Shown here: positions 46,321 to 60,300 of the stretch, piece after piece
Layout of the letters: each line of letters begins with the position of its first letter
Position numbering within the stretch: the stretch's first letter is position 1
Notes under the pieces: model-generated
Told to the model about the DNA's origin: nothing
Seen by the model: only the letters and a program-made list of their open reading frames with translations
Database searches by the model: none
Position numbers and translations under genes: made by a program
Assembly: GCF_035582795.1 (NCBI RefSeq)
Contig: NC_134368.1
Span: 31,060,501-31,124,500 of the forward strand
DNA from: Mycteria americana
Lineage: Eukaryota > Chordata > Aves > Ciconiiformes > Ciconiidae
DNA length: 64,000 bases
Reading direction: 5' to 3'

Positions 46321-49300
46321 TTCAGAGATTTAATATTACATCTAGGAGAAAAACCATGCAATTGCTCAAACTCTCTATAAATGTTCTCATAAATGCTAAT
46401 GTAGGATTTTTACTATTAAAAGTGCAGAAATGTCTGGCAGCCCTTTTAAAAGCCTGGTTCGGTCTAGCTGCAGGCTGTCGGTGACCAATTTCACCACGCA
46501 CATTTTTCTGCCCTGACAAATGGCTCAGTGGATAGCTATGGGACAGCCTGTCTGAGAGGTTTACAACCCGCTAATGACAAAGTACTCAAAGCTGGGAATC
46601 GGTCTCTAATAGAAATGAAAATATTTCCCCCCCTCAGAAAGTTATTACAATTCTCCTTCCTCCTCTCAAGACATAAATGTTGAGTAACTTGCCTAGCCAT
46701 CGCAAAGGACTGGTAGGAATAGTAAACCCATCAGAGACCACAGATGTGTAGCTCTTTCACTTCCCTAATAAGCCAAACTGCTTTTGGCATTGAAGAAGTG
46801 TGGAAAGGTCAGCAGAGAGGCAAAGTAATGAAAAAGTCGAGGCTGAAAGGAAAGCAGAAGGATTGAAACTAGTTGTATGTGTTATGTTTCTAAAAGGCAG
46901 ACGAAACAAGAGGTTTCATGGTGTACATGGGCTAGTAAATGGGATTCTGTAGGATCTGCGATTTGCTCTCACGGGGAAGGACTTGCACCACGTACTTCTG
47001 GGTACAATGGAAAGGCAGACTCACCGCCTCACTATTTAGAAAGCTTAGCTGAATGGAGGGAGGGACGAAGCAGAGGATATATCTGTTAAAAAGTATATTT
47101 CAAACACCTCCTGCTGCCTGTACTCCAGAGAAGAGGGAGGTGGCATATAGCAACCGCCTGGTCCTATAGCCAGGGACATGCATTTCCTTGCTCCTCTGAA
47201 AGTCTGCTCCAGTCTGGGCGAGCTGTAAACCTCTGAAAGATCATTGCTCACACATGCTCAGTTAAGCCTTGCTGGATTTTCACCATTAAGACGTCTACGG
47301 ATGCTCTTGCTAAACATACTCCAGTCTTTCACAGGACATACTGCAAACAGAGCAGTCCATCCATCATCGCTGAAGAGCAGCAAGCCGTGATCTGTTACTT
47401 CTCAGCTCCTAACTGTGATCAGACAGCAAAAAATGTGCCATTTTCACAAAACACCGTGGGCCCGTCCCATTTCCTGGGCTTTACCCAGACCAAGGCTGCT
47501 CAGCCACTGCGCTGGTGCCATGGGGTTAGACCCACAGCTGCAGCAAGGAGAACGCGACTAATGGCACCCAGGCAATGATGAGGCTCTGTCAAAAGATAAA
47601 ACCCATATTGAAAATGAGTTGTAGAAAGCTCATTTCTACATTTGATTTTTTTAAAAATGTTTAGTAAGCTGTTAAACTACAGAGGAATTTAACAAAAAAC
47701 AACTATACTTATCAATAAATTTATGATGTTGACATCTATTTATTTTATTAAACCTATTCCTTGCCAGGTTAGCTCCACAAAATTCAGCATCCTGTTTTTA
47801 TAGAAGACTCAGGAAGAAGACATTCATACTTGAGATGCCTAAAGGGCTCCAATCAAGCTCTTCATATTTACTAAGAATGTAAACAAAATGACATGACCTC
47901 AAGTAGGAATCATTTACTCCATACTTTTTACAAAGGACAATAAACATATGGAAGGAATTACAGAAAGGGAGTCAGCAAAGAAGACTAGTTCATCGGCGAA
48001 ATGGTTTGAATAAAAATAAAATTACATATGAAAGGGAGAAAAAGTAGGTAAGCATAGAAAAATGGGTCAAGTGTGAGGAAGAGTACTCTTTTCTCTGGGT
48101 AAATGTTTCTTATGTTCTTGATGAAGTTTTAAGAGCAGCTGCTGCAAGAATGTATAATTAGATGTCAGGAAGCAACAGTCTGTGTGTCATATGCAAAGAA
48201 GGAATTTTATCAGGTTCCATTTTTAGGGAGATTTAAAATACTGTAATGGGCAAAAAAAAAAGACAAAAAGCATTTAAAAAAATCACAGACAATCACAGAC
48301 CCATAAAACACAGAAATTACTAGGAAAATGGGACCTAATACAGCTGAGGTTTATTATGAAGCACAGCAGAAGAATCGGAGGCAGTGTACCTAAGTGTACC
48401 TGGCAGTAAGCTCTGGGAAGAAGATCAGGATGTGACTGGGCATCTTTTGCTGCTTGGAAATCCTGCCCAACATGAGAAGTTCCCTGGTGAGAGTAGCTGC
48501 TCTGCTGCCCTCAGGATGGAGGATGCAGGAACGATCAGAATCAAAAATACTGTGTAAGCCACAAACAATACAAATGGGCTGAAAGGTCCAAATCCGCGTG
48601 GCTCCGTGTGCCTTTCAGCTCCTCAGATTTTAAAGACTCAGTGACTTCTAGCTAGACTTCCAGCTCAATGGGAATACACTTAGGAAGGACACATTGAACG
48701 CTATCGGATGAAACCTGGGAAGACTGAACAGTTGTGGGACATCATGAACTCAGTTTCTCATTGGAGAATATTAATTTGGTTTAGCTGACAGTCTTTTTAC
48801 TAGCTTGTAAGTTAAAGTGAGAGTGTTATTTTTACATCTTTATGAGAAAAAAAATCCACACAAAGTTACCAAAAAAGCAGTATTTGAAAGTGACATCATC
48901 GGGGCTATGTTACAAGGAGATTAGCAGTAAACCTGAGCAGAAGTTTTAAGAACCAGAGGCTCCAGGAGTATTAGAGTCAAAGTTTAAACACAAGTTAATT
49001 AGGCTCAAAATATTGTACTAATCTGTTCTGCACATACGGGCTTAAAAACTGTTTCAGAAAGGCTCCTTTGGCTAATGGAGAAGTAGGAGACAAGGGATCT
49101 GACTTCTAGAAAAGAGGTATCTCTGGAGAGCTGATGTGTGGCATGACTGCCTTTCTTCAGGCAATTGCTGGTCTTAACACGTTCCTGTTCACAGAATAAC
49201 CACGATTCAAGTGACCTGAGTTGATAGACCCTTTTTGCTTTTACGGATACCTGCAGAATAGACCACCAAAGCCAGCTTGATCAGAATAGAAGCCAAAGAC

Positions 49301-52300
49301 TGAACTGGCGCACAGAATAGCCTGGATCTTCCAGGGATGCCGGGCAGCATAACAAAGCCTGTACTGCTGCTGCCTTAGGTTCCTCTGCTTTGTGTTAAAA
49401 CCAGCAATTACTGTTTCCCTGACTGTCAATGTGTAGCTTCCACAGCCACCACATTTACTTCACAAATTGGGAAGACCGTCTGCAAACACCACATACTTGC
49501 TACAATAGAATCTTCACCACTGAAACCTCTAGGAATTATTGAAAATATTTTAAGAAGTCAACTGGATGGGCTGCACTCTACTTTCAGCGAAAATGCATTT
49601 CGTCCCTTGCTTCACAGGGAGCAACACTGAAGCAAAACTGAACACCACTGAAAATCTCATTATAGCTTGTTAATACAAATCAGAGATGTTGGAAGTGCAT
49701 TTTACACCCAGCATATTCTCAACTAGCAATCAAAAATGTTATGTTAGATGTCAGCAAGATAGGTGTCCAGGTTACTTAAATCCTTCCATCTCTAAGCACT
49801 AAATTTAGCTTATTTTTCTTACGAGAATGACAAGCATGCCAACCTGCTGTATGGGTGGAGAACCCACCTGCACAGAGCATGCCAGACCTTATCACTCGCA
49901 TTTGTGCTGTGAATAGCTGATTAAGCCTCTTTGTAGCAACGGCTACAGCCTGGCCTACCTAGACAGGTAGACAGATGTATTTAACCAGTGGACCATACAC
50001 GTAATATCAGATCAGAGTGATAGACACACACTAAAATAGGCAGTGGGTCAAATTCTTCTGAAGAGTACACCTGCATCCCTCTGGATCATTCAGGAGAGAT
50101 AATGCAAGTGATAGGAGCCATTGTTATAAAAAACTTTGGGTTTTTTTTTTAAAGGCAAGATTTCTTCCTTTCACTTTAGGATCCCTCCATTATAAAATGA
50201 TGGGTGAATTATTTCTGCTTTGGTTAGCCTATTATAATGTAACCAAGAGAAAAGAAAGACAGGCCAAAGAATTGCAGTGGTATTAAAGTTTTCCACACTG
50301 TATTAAGGTATGTAAAATCACTGTTTTAAGGCATGATTTCAGTTCTAAGTTATAGACATAAGATACTCTAAACCACCCTGAAACAGAGCCTGAAGTCTAA
50401 TTGCCACCAAACTCCCAAGCTCAACAGGGAGGCTCACACTTTCTTCACTGTTGGAACCACTTCTCAACACTGACGGCCTTTATATCTCCACCTCCAGATT
50501 GCATCTTAACCCTCCAGTAACTGCAACAACTGCTCAGCTATTAAATGACTTAAGAAAACACTGAACACATTTTAATCATCTTTTCAGGGCAGTTAGCAGC
50601 TACAAGTAAGAAAGGGGTACTTGTGCGGTGCGATCGGACAGCTCTTGGCAAAGGACAAGCAAAGGCTCTTTGGTCACTGCTTCGGTACAGGCAGCCCAGG
50701 CCTTCCCCAAGTCCCCTTCTCGCCTTTCTTTAGAGAAATCCCTTTAGTAATTCAATACTGCAGCATCTTTCAAATCAAAGGAGTTAAGCCAATTGCTCTG
50801 ACAGACATCTAGGAGATTCCCCACCCTAAGGACGAAAGCATGAATTTTAGCACAAGTCAGTGTGAAAAATCTACTTCAAAGAAAGAGCAATACAACCCAC
50901 AATTCTATAAACTACTTGAAATGATCCCTCTACACATTCATTAGACTGAAAAGGGGCATGCCATTGTACACAACCACTCCTGGCCTTAACGCTGCTTTCT
51001 GGCCTCTGATGTTCAAGGCATGGCCTTAGGGAAAACAGGAAAATTTAGAAAGGAGCGGCAGGCTTTTTAAAGGTAGCTGTCTACCGGGTCATCCTCCTTC
51101 GGGTAATAGCATGAGTCTCATCAACTTCTATTTGTTACTTACAAAGAGGTTTTGCAACTGGGAGGCTTAAAAAAAATTAAAAAGAGTCAAGAACTGTTTG
51201 TTTAGTAATGTAGAAAAACATGTGTTAGAAGAGATACCTTGCAGAAAGCTGGTGAACACACTAAGTGCAGGCAATTATCTGTTAGTTGGTAGTGTTTCAG
51301 CATATCCTCATTTGTGCTTTTAACAAATTACAGGGCTTTCTCAAATCAAGAATTTAATTTGTCAAATTGTGTTGCATCACTTCAAGAGAGCTCCTTTTTT
51401 TCACTTGAGGTCAAGTTTACTGATGCAGTATATCTAGCAGTAAATCTATGTAGGCTGAAAAGAGGTCAGTGCTATGCAAGCAGATTTTTTATGCTTATAG
51501 ATCTAACTGGGAAGAGAGTTTGGGATCTGATTGTTGATTCTCAATGCCTGAGCCTGAAAGTTTTAGAAATCAAATGAAGATATGGCTTTTGGCATATTCC
51601 TACGCACACACACACACAGAGAATATTTATTTCTAATATATCTATATCTATGCTTACCAGCTCTATCGTCTTAAGAAGAAAATAGTTTATGCAAAACAAA
51701 TTCTATACCAAAAAACTTATGCTACTCAAACTCCAAGCCTAAGAACATTTAACAGATCTAAAGATTGTTTAAAAAAAATCACACAAGCAACTAGCTGAGC
51801 TAGAGCAGACGTTTGGTGGTGCTGTCACTCCAGTTATGCATGCATGACTGTGCTTAAAGCCAGTCACTCTGTGTGTTCCATTCCAAAATGCCAGTAGAGA
51901 AGCTGTGAAGTAATTCTGACTCCCTTTCAAAAGTACCTTTATGGTGTAGGCATTAAATCCCATTAGTTGCCTCAGCGTTAGATTTTAGTTTGGATTAGGA
52001 GTTTTGATGAGAATCTACTCCTAATTCCTACTTGCTGTGCTTTGATTTGCATTACAGAGTAACCTTGGAGTGCACAAACTGAATTCCTTCCCACTCAAAC
52101 TAAACCAAAAAAGCCCTCCAATGACACAGATCACAGGACCAGATGAGAACTAGTCTCCAACTCATCAAGCATGGACCCTGGACCCTCAGCATCAGCTGTG
52201 ACAGTGTGTATGGAGAAGAAGCAGAAGGGAAACAAAAAGTTACTTCACTTACAGGGAAAATGCTATGATATACACAGAGAGCTATGTGATTTAAAAACAG

Positions 52301-55300
52301 TAAAGTAACATTAGTAGGCAGCAAAGACATGCAAAACTGCAATGAAACCTTCTGCTGTTTGAAAAGCTCTAAAAATAACAAATGACAGTGCTGCTAAGTA
52401 CCATAAAAGATAATGGGGTGGAAGTAAACATTTCAGAATTGTTAGGATAAGAAAGGGAGGAAATTCTAGAGGATGGCTCTGAAAAGGAAAAAGAAAGAAT
52501 GAAAGAAAAAAATCTGTGAGTGAGTCTCGGTCACTCTTTTTCCATAAGGATACACAAAGCAAAGCAGACTTGTGCTTAAGGAATCACTAACATCATGAAG
52601 GTCATCCTTTAAAAACATCCTATTTTTTTTTTCTTTTTGATTGAGTTCCGCTGTACATCTCCCCCTTTAAAAAAAAAAAACAAACCAAACCCAACCAAAC
52701 AAAAAATCCATGACAAATTCTTTTGCCTGCTTTTTATTTCCATGCACTTACTGCATGTAAGAGGTTCATTCAGCTATGTGAGTGGGAAAGACCCACATTA
52801 GTTCACCATACCCAAGGCTGCAAAACAAACGCAGCAGCTAATGTACGCTGGTTCAATACAGTTCTTCTCTGTGCTGTATCTGTGGTTTTGGGTCTTCAAA
52901 ATCCGCAGGGTACAACTGGGTTGAGGCATGCAAAACTAAGATGAACCCTCATGCTGCCTTCTACACCAGTGCTTGTCATACAGATGTTAGAAGGGATTTA
53001 AGGAGCAGAAGTTTCTCTCCCGCTTGTACTGACAACTGCTTGGACAGCATTGGGTGGCACAGTGGCCCCTAAGAGATCTGTGTTACCATAAATGATGATC
53101 AGGTCTTTTCTAAGAGGTTCTTCAAACCAGGTAGTAAGGAGATAATTGCATCTTTCTGTGTTGTGCTAATGTAGTGCTTCCATAGTCCAAGAAATAAAGG
53201 GATTTCTAGGAAGACTACATCACCCAAGTCAATCTCCAAAGACTAACAAAAGGCCATGGTACGGATGCCTTAGCGCAGCTGACCAATTTGCCTTACTCTG
53301 GTCCAGTATGTCTTCTGTGCCAAAAGACCAGACTGCCAAATTGCCACTCCCACCGGTGAACTGGCCTTGTGCTTTTTAAGTTGTGTTTCCATGCTTTTGT
53401 AGAGAGGAGGGAGGGTTTTCCTCCTCTCTGGAGGATCACCTTCTTCTTCCTCTGCCTACAATCACCGAGTCACCCTGTAAGAGCTTGCTTTGGTGGGGAG
53501 GCAGAGAAGGACAAAGCTTGGCAGGGGAACCCCCTTCCAGGAGAGGCAGGGGAATCAGGATGGCAGGATGCACAGCAACCCTGGACGCTCATTCATGTGC
53601 TCGTTGAGCTGTACATGATTACGGAGCCATTACAGCACCGCTGTTCTGTGGAAGAATGGCATTAGAAGGCTCAATTGCTGACCTGTCTCAGAGGGCAAAA
53701 CTGGCTCTCCTCACTTCATGGTACATGCTTTGAGTGCCTCTGGATTAAGCGGTGCCTCAGCACGTTCCCCTTGTGCAGCCACACCACAAATCCCAACACA
53801 CACAGCTGGATGCACGGATGCAATCCCATGAAACACTGATTTTACTGCAGCTCAGGAAAGATACCTGAATACATGTGTCTAATATCCCAGATTATTCTTA
53901 GCTGAAACAAAAGTTGCTGCCTTGCTTTTTTCAGTCCCCACAAGAAATGGTCCTCTCTTTATCACAATAAATAAAACCAACATGTCAACATAAATAATAG
54001 CATTCTCTTAGTTTTAGCTGCTAAACAATTCTGAATTTCATTTACAGCGTGTCTATGAAACACAAACATTTATTTGAAGAAAGCAAACGGAGTTTTAAGA
54101 GCTTCTGTCTTGCTGCCGATGGAAACAAAACATGCTTCCTAAATGCCTGTATCCCTGCTCACCCTATTTTGCTCCGACAGATTGGGTGCTCAGACACTCC
54201 TGTACTGCCCTCTCCTGTTCCAGCCTCAGCCTGCTGGTTTTGGACAGAAAATTAGCAGCCAGACAACCAAGCAAGTGGCAGCTTGGGTTTTTTTTTCCTA
54301 TAAGGTAGGAAAAAGTTAAATTTTAACGTCAGTTGTCAGAATGAACCTAGATTTGATTTTACAATGATAAAAAAGGATAAAAACTTAAAATGTGCATGGT
54401 AGGTAACACAGCACTGACTGTACCGAAGACTGAACAGAAACTGCTTGAATGGGAGAAAAGCTTATTGCAATTTCTATTTGTTCCCCAGTCTTTCCTCTCT
54501 CCTGTGGTACGCTGCCCTTGACTCTAACCAGGGTCATCTGAAAGATGCTGCACGAGGGCTACACGGGCACCAACACACCTCTCTTGACATCTCAGGGCAC
54601 GCTGTCAAATTCGTCATGCTCAAAACTGCAGCTCTCGAGTGAGAAACACACACGACAATAAACCCTTTTGGGCTGTTCTTGCAAATCACCATTAAAAAGC
54701 TTTTTGGTATTCTAGGGAGAAGACTGAAACCTGCCCAAACAGGGTCTGTTGTTGCACACCCTCCTGTCTAAGCTACAGAAATTAATTTGTGGGCTCTCTA
54801 ACCCCACATCCTTTTTAATAACTTCTTCAGGTTAATGGCAGTGAGAGTTCAGAGGATTATTCCTAAATGCAGATTTTGTATCTATTACTGGCCAAAAGAT
54901 GCTGGTTTTTTACTACAGATAAACTAATCTGAATTAGCAATTCCTTTCTGGAGGAAGAAAGCCACTGATTTTGTCAACCGAGGCCTGAAATATCCTGAGT
55001 GCCTCCCCATTTCCCCACTTCTTTCCTAATGAGCACAGTGACCTCTGCTGTCTTGGGAAAGAGAGCCTGCTCTGAAACGCAGCAAGAACTCCCCAGCCTT
55101 CCCCTGCTTCATCCATTCCCCTCCTTACTCGGTGAAAAAAGCAGTATACATTTATCTTATTGCTCTTTATATTAAAAGAAAGAGAGAAATCCTTCTGGAT
55201 GTCTGTCTGCCCCAGCTGCAGAAAATCTATCAGAAACTCTGGTCTGGGTGGGTATCACCAGCACGTCCCGGAGGTGGTTACGTCGTCCTGAACGCTTTTG

Positions 55301-57079
55301 TTCAAAGAGTGAGTGAGGTGCTGATCTGAAGGCTCCCTAAATAAAGCAACGATTCACTCTCTTGTAAGATATAGTGATTTTTTTAAAAATCAACTGCAAC
55401 CATGTCAACAGCTTCTCACAGCAGAGGAAGAACTGGTATCCATTTAAATCCATTCTGGGAATCATAAACAGCTTGTTGACAGAGGTCACATCCACAGGGG
55501 AGCTCACAGTTGATTAGTTCTCCTTCACAGAGCTTTTGCAGGCAGTGTAACTTGCGCTCCAGGAGAGGATTTAAGACAGAGATGTGCTGAACTAACCAGA
55601 AACAGTTTGAGAAGATTGTGTTATGTCTGCCAAGATGCCTAAATAAATGGGAAATGAAAATAGCCATGAATTTTGAAAAAAGAAAAGCTTTGCTACTTTT
55701 GCTGTGCGCTGTATGTCTGCATTTTTGATGTATCAGCTATTGTTCCCTACGCTGCATTATACTGAATTCACAGCTTCTACCTGAATAAAAATACCTCTTA
55801 GATAATAATACGAGAATGCTTCCCATCATTTTACTAGATTTGAACTCCAAAAGTGCAAGGAGGGGGGAGAAGATTTTCGCACACTTGAGACACAAATCTG
55901 TAGGAAATACAAATTCAGCAGTTCTGCTACACACTGAATAGGTATGTATTCCCCCCCGTCCATTTTCTTACCTAAGCGCCTTCTTAATTTCCTTTACAGT
56001 TATTTCAATTGTATAGTATTGTCTGAATTTCTACTTATTTACTTACTGTTTTTTTTCTTATCACTGTATATTTGCAAAACTCTCAATAATAAAACAAAAT
56101 GAATGCTAACATGCAAGGCATTTCCAAATAAATAAAAAGCCTAATATAATCTATAACGTGAATGCTCTATTGCATTAAAATTGATGAGTCAAATATTCTA
56201 AACTCGCTATTTTCCCAGACTGTTTACAACTAGCTGGTGTTTATTACTACTACAAGACAATGTCCCTACCAATTGTATTTTATACCTTCACCTATATCAT
56301 TCTCAATGCTTGTCATTTCTCTGTTAAACTCCAGTTCTCTAACCTCCACTCTATTGGCTCTGCCCCCGAGATGTCCTTCAAAGTTTATCCCATTGCTGAA
56401 CTTTAATTGACACAGTAGGCAATTCTTGCTTGGCACACAGTATTTAGGGCTCTCCAACTGCTGGTCTAAAGCATCTCATTAGGTGAAAACAACTATCAGA
56501 ACTCTGAATAAAGGATATTTTCCAACCCTTTGGACATATATTTTCAATAGCTGTTAACACACACCCTGAAACAATATTTCTGCTTGCCTAGTACTTTTTA
56601 TGTATGTATATATATACACACATACCAAACAGGTTTCATACCATAAATTCTGAACTTTGATTTCTTACTATTCTAATGTCTGCAAGTGCATGCATACAGA
56701 TAAGTAATATTGAGAATCTGAATTACTACTGAACAAAGAGGTTTCACCTAATGTTTTAGAAGCTGATATTTCTCAATATTAATATATAATATATCAATGG
56801 CTTAAGATTTTAATGGCTGTGCCATTAACGGCGGCAAAGGAGAAATGTTGGCATTTTGTGGACTTTCCCCACGATCAGTGTAATAGCAGTGAAATATCTT
56901 ACTTAAAGAGAATTTCCTTTAACGCTTCCACAACTATACATTGTTTACTAAAAAGCCCAAACAGACTAAGACCCCAACCCACAATGCAGAAAGGGGTAGG
57001 AAAGGCATACCTCAATCCTACTGCCTTTAGTAAGACTCTAGTTGGGTACCTGAGCTAACCCATAACCACTTTTCCCATA
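46321..57079 (-). other. SCFD2: Large SCFD2 intron, distal part
   Basis: AT-rich non-coding DNA with an A-rich stretch at 52669-52696, a CA microsatellite at 51603-51617 and a TA/CA microsatellite at 56600-56625. No exon, RNA gene or intact mobile element recognised. Confidence 0.5.
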
Positions 57080-57171
57080 TCAGGTCCTAGTGCAAGTCAG
57101 CGCATCGTGCTTTTGGTGATGCTAGGGTCTGGACAATAAAAAGTTTTACCATGCAATGAACCTTTACTTGC

Positions 57172-57320
57172 ATGAAACGTGACATTTCATTACGGCTGGA
57201 GTCACCAGTGACAGCTCTGGTTGAAGGTTACCGGCTACATGCAAAAGTCCTTCGGTTTCTCGTAATTCTGTCAAAACAGTATCTTCTTTATCCAATTTCT
57301 CCTCAGAAAGTGGATGTGCT
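57172..57320 (-). other. Exon-like cassette, function unknown
   Basis: On the minus strand, CTCCTTCCTTCTAAG (a pyrimidine-rich acceptor) is followed by an open frame of about 48 codons (HPLSEEKLDKEDTVL...GLLHVAGNLQ) and then CAA|GTAAAG, a fair donor. CpGs are more frequent than in the flanks. The peptide does not match the SCFD2 regions I know, and its exit phase does not fit the 26.3-kb exon. It could be an alternative exon, a conserved non-coding element or chance. Confidence 0.2.
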
Positions 57321-60300
57321 TAGAAGGAAGGAGTAAAAATAGTTCAGCTGCTTCTGGGAACAAAGAGAAGAGAAATTCCTTGCCATTTTAAATATTTTCA
57401 GCAGCTCTCTTGCTTATCTTTGCTCTAACACCTAGAAGTAGCTGGAAAGCTTAAATCCGGGTTTGAGATTAGGTAGGTATATATTTTACTGTGTCTGGTC
57501 AACATCCATTTTGATATGGCCAAGTCTTAAGTGTTTTTAAAACATACAGCTGTAGCTTGTGAATAATGGCACCTTGAACATTTAGGAGCAGCTTGGAGAT
57601 CCCAGAACTGTGTGAAGCCTGGATCACTGCATCTAGCTGCTACCCGAGGTTATTTCTACTGTTTGTACACAGCCCAGGTAATCCGAGGCAGGTAGCAATG
57701 ACGTGGCCTGCCCCAGACCTCACAGAAAATTCACAGCAGCCCCTGAGAAGATGCAGCTCTCGTGTCCATGCTGCAGCCCGGCTGCAGGCTGATGGCTCCT
57801 CCACTTCCCGGTCCCGGGGGAGCAGCGCCAGCCCAGCACCTGGCTCGCCCTGCCGAGTGCCGGGCACGGATGCGACCTTCCTTGGATAGGAGGAATTCAC
57901 ATTCCTGTGGCTGCCTTCTGCCAGGGTCTAACAAGGAGGAAGCATGGGCAGAGAAGTGAAGTCTGATAGCACACGGGGGAGTGAGGCCCCAGCCACAAAT
58001 GAGAACGGTTCAATTCCTGCAGATCTTGTGAAGAATGGAAGAAAGTGCCTTAAATGTCAGCGAGGGGAGTGCAATTTCTGCCTGCACCAACCAAGGGTCC
58101 AGAGGAGATGAGCAGCTTCTCCTGCCAAGCCCCATTTCCATCCCCGCAGAAAGCAGAGACAACGTTGTGCTGTCTCTGCTCTTCCCAGCGGCACTGCTCG
58201 GCGTAGTGCCACAAAACACTCCAAGACCCTCTGCTCTGCTCAGGGAAGGCTCTACCCTTCCCAAAAGGCAACTGGAAAAGTGGGGGGAAAAAAAAAAAAA
58301 AAAAAAAAAAAGACGACTGTCTAACTGAGCCCAGCTCAGCAGATAGATTTGTGAATTATTACACTTCTGACCCCCACAGCAATGCAAATCTTAGGATGTG
58401 CCAAGAACAAATTAGGCTGTCTGCAGTTGGGACTTCTCCCCAGAAAAAAAGCCTTTTCTCTAGACATAAGAAACAAGCAGCTTTGCCAATGCTGAAGAAC
58501 ACACAGATAAAGATTCCCTCCTGAAAGTCTCATTTGGAAAATTCAAGGCTTTATCAGAATGAAGATAATTTTTTTTTTTGTTAAAGTAACTACACAACAA
58601 AAATAACAAATTGAACTCCCACTGAGTTCGTGGCTTTACACTTCCATTGCTGTGTGTCACACGTGCTTCGGGGCTCCACAATGCTTTAAAACAAGAGGAG
58701 CTCCTACCTCCACTGCACCCAGGTGCTGGTGGGCTCTGGCTAAAGAAAGCAATTTTAATGTCACTCTCAAGTATCCTGCTAATTTTTCAGTCTCATTTTG
58801 TCTGCCAGATACAACTTTCCTTTCTCTTCCCAGGGCAAAATGAGATACATGTAAACAGAGAATGTGGGATGCGAGTTTTCTTTCCAAAAGCGGTTCTTCA
58901 GCAGAATGAATCAGAGGCAAAATATTAAGTCCCAGAAGCCATTTCTCCCAGAGCTGCTTGGACATCCTTTAGAAGGGGGATGAAGCAAGTTTTTCAAGAA
59001 TATACTTTTCTGTATATTCTGTATATGACGCTAATCAAAGCGCTTATCTTCAGTGTAGAATTAATTTGAGCCAAAACTAAAATCTCAGTCCTAACCAGAC
59101 TTCCATCCATAAAGAAAAACATTAGTTCAAAAGTGATGGTGCTTTTAACTTGTGTGATTTGCCTCAAGCTATAATGAAGAGGCAAAATATTTAGTTTGCC
59201 CAACTTAATCTCTCTGTGCTGCTCTACAGTCACATTGTTGATCCCCTAATTCATTTGTGCAGCTCTGGTATAATTTTGCAGGATGGCCGTTCTCGAGTAA
59301 GCTGTGCTATGCTGGGGGAAGTTCACTTGAGCACAGATAACTCAAGTTAATTCAGCTGTCAAAATACAGCCAAAGAAATCCGAGAGCAGTGGTGCAATTT
59401 CCTAATATTATCTTCCTCACTCATGTTTCACTCACCCCTGGGACAGTAATCGAGTAGCTACTCGGTGTAAACCCTTTGCTCTGCAGTCCAAATGGGAGAG
59501 AAGTGGCAAAGGCAATCACTAACATCACACTTCAGCTTGTCTGGAGAAATTGAGGCACACTCACATTGAATGTCTAAAGCTATTTTTGGTACCCTGCTTG
59601 TGGGGTTTTTTATTTCTTAATTTGTAACCATTTAGTAATCTATAAGTGAATTTTCAATATTGACCCATGACCGTTTAGTTTATGTAAAAGCCTTGGGTGA
59701 GGGTTGCTGATGAAATGCAAGTATGTTATCCAGACAGTCTCAATCATAGATAGTTGATTGCTGGCTCCTTCCTTACTCTAATCGCTGAGCATTTCTGCAG
59801 CAGAGTTAATTCTGCAAAAGCCACGTCGACTCTTCTCTTCAGCATGACTGTTGCAGCCACTGGTTCATTAGTTCCCTTGTCTGTTACAGAGCATTACACC
59901 TCTGAAGCAGAGCAGCATCGATAGAAACTGCTCAGGTCTAAATACTATCAGAATTTTTTTTTACTATTATTTATGTTTTAACACCCAATGAAGAAAAATG
60001 TTGAAGAGATTTTGCTTATGAGATAATAATTTATAAAAAAATAGTAGTGTGCTTTGGAGAAATGCTCAGTTAAAGAGTAACTTTGTAAAAAATGGAGTAA
60101 GAAAAAATCATTTACTAAATCTGAGAGTTCTGATTAATCTGAGGAACACAAAAATGATTGGATTATTTAGCACAGTGAGAAATAAGCTTGGAGAAAGGAC
60201 TTACTTGTACCTGAGATACAAAGGATATAACTTTTTTTAAACCTTCCATTTTACCCCTGAAACAGGCAGTCATTGACTACAGCTAGATGGTATCCGTCAC

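Noticed and set aside
55132-55329. 65-codon plus-strand open frame with Lys-rich start
   Set aside because: No family match and no conserved motif; length is within chance expectation.
58288-58311. Poly(A) tail of a retroposed pseudogene
   Set aside because: No gene-like or SINE-like body precedes the A-run; it is treated as a simple homopolymer.
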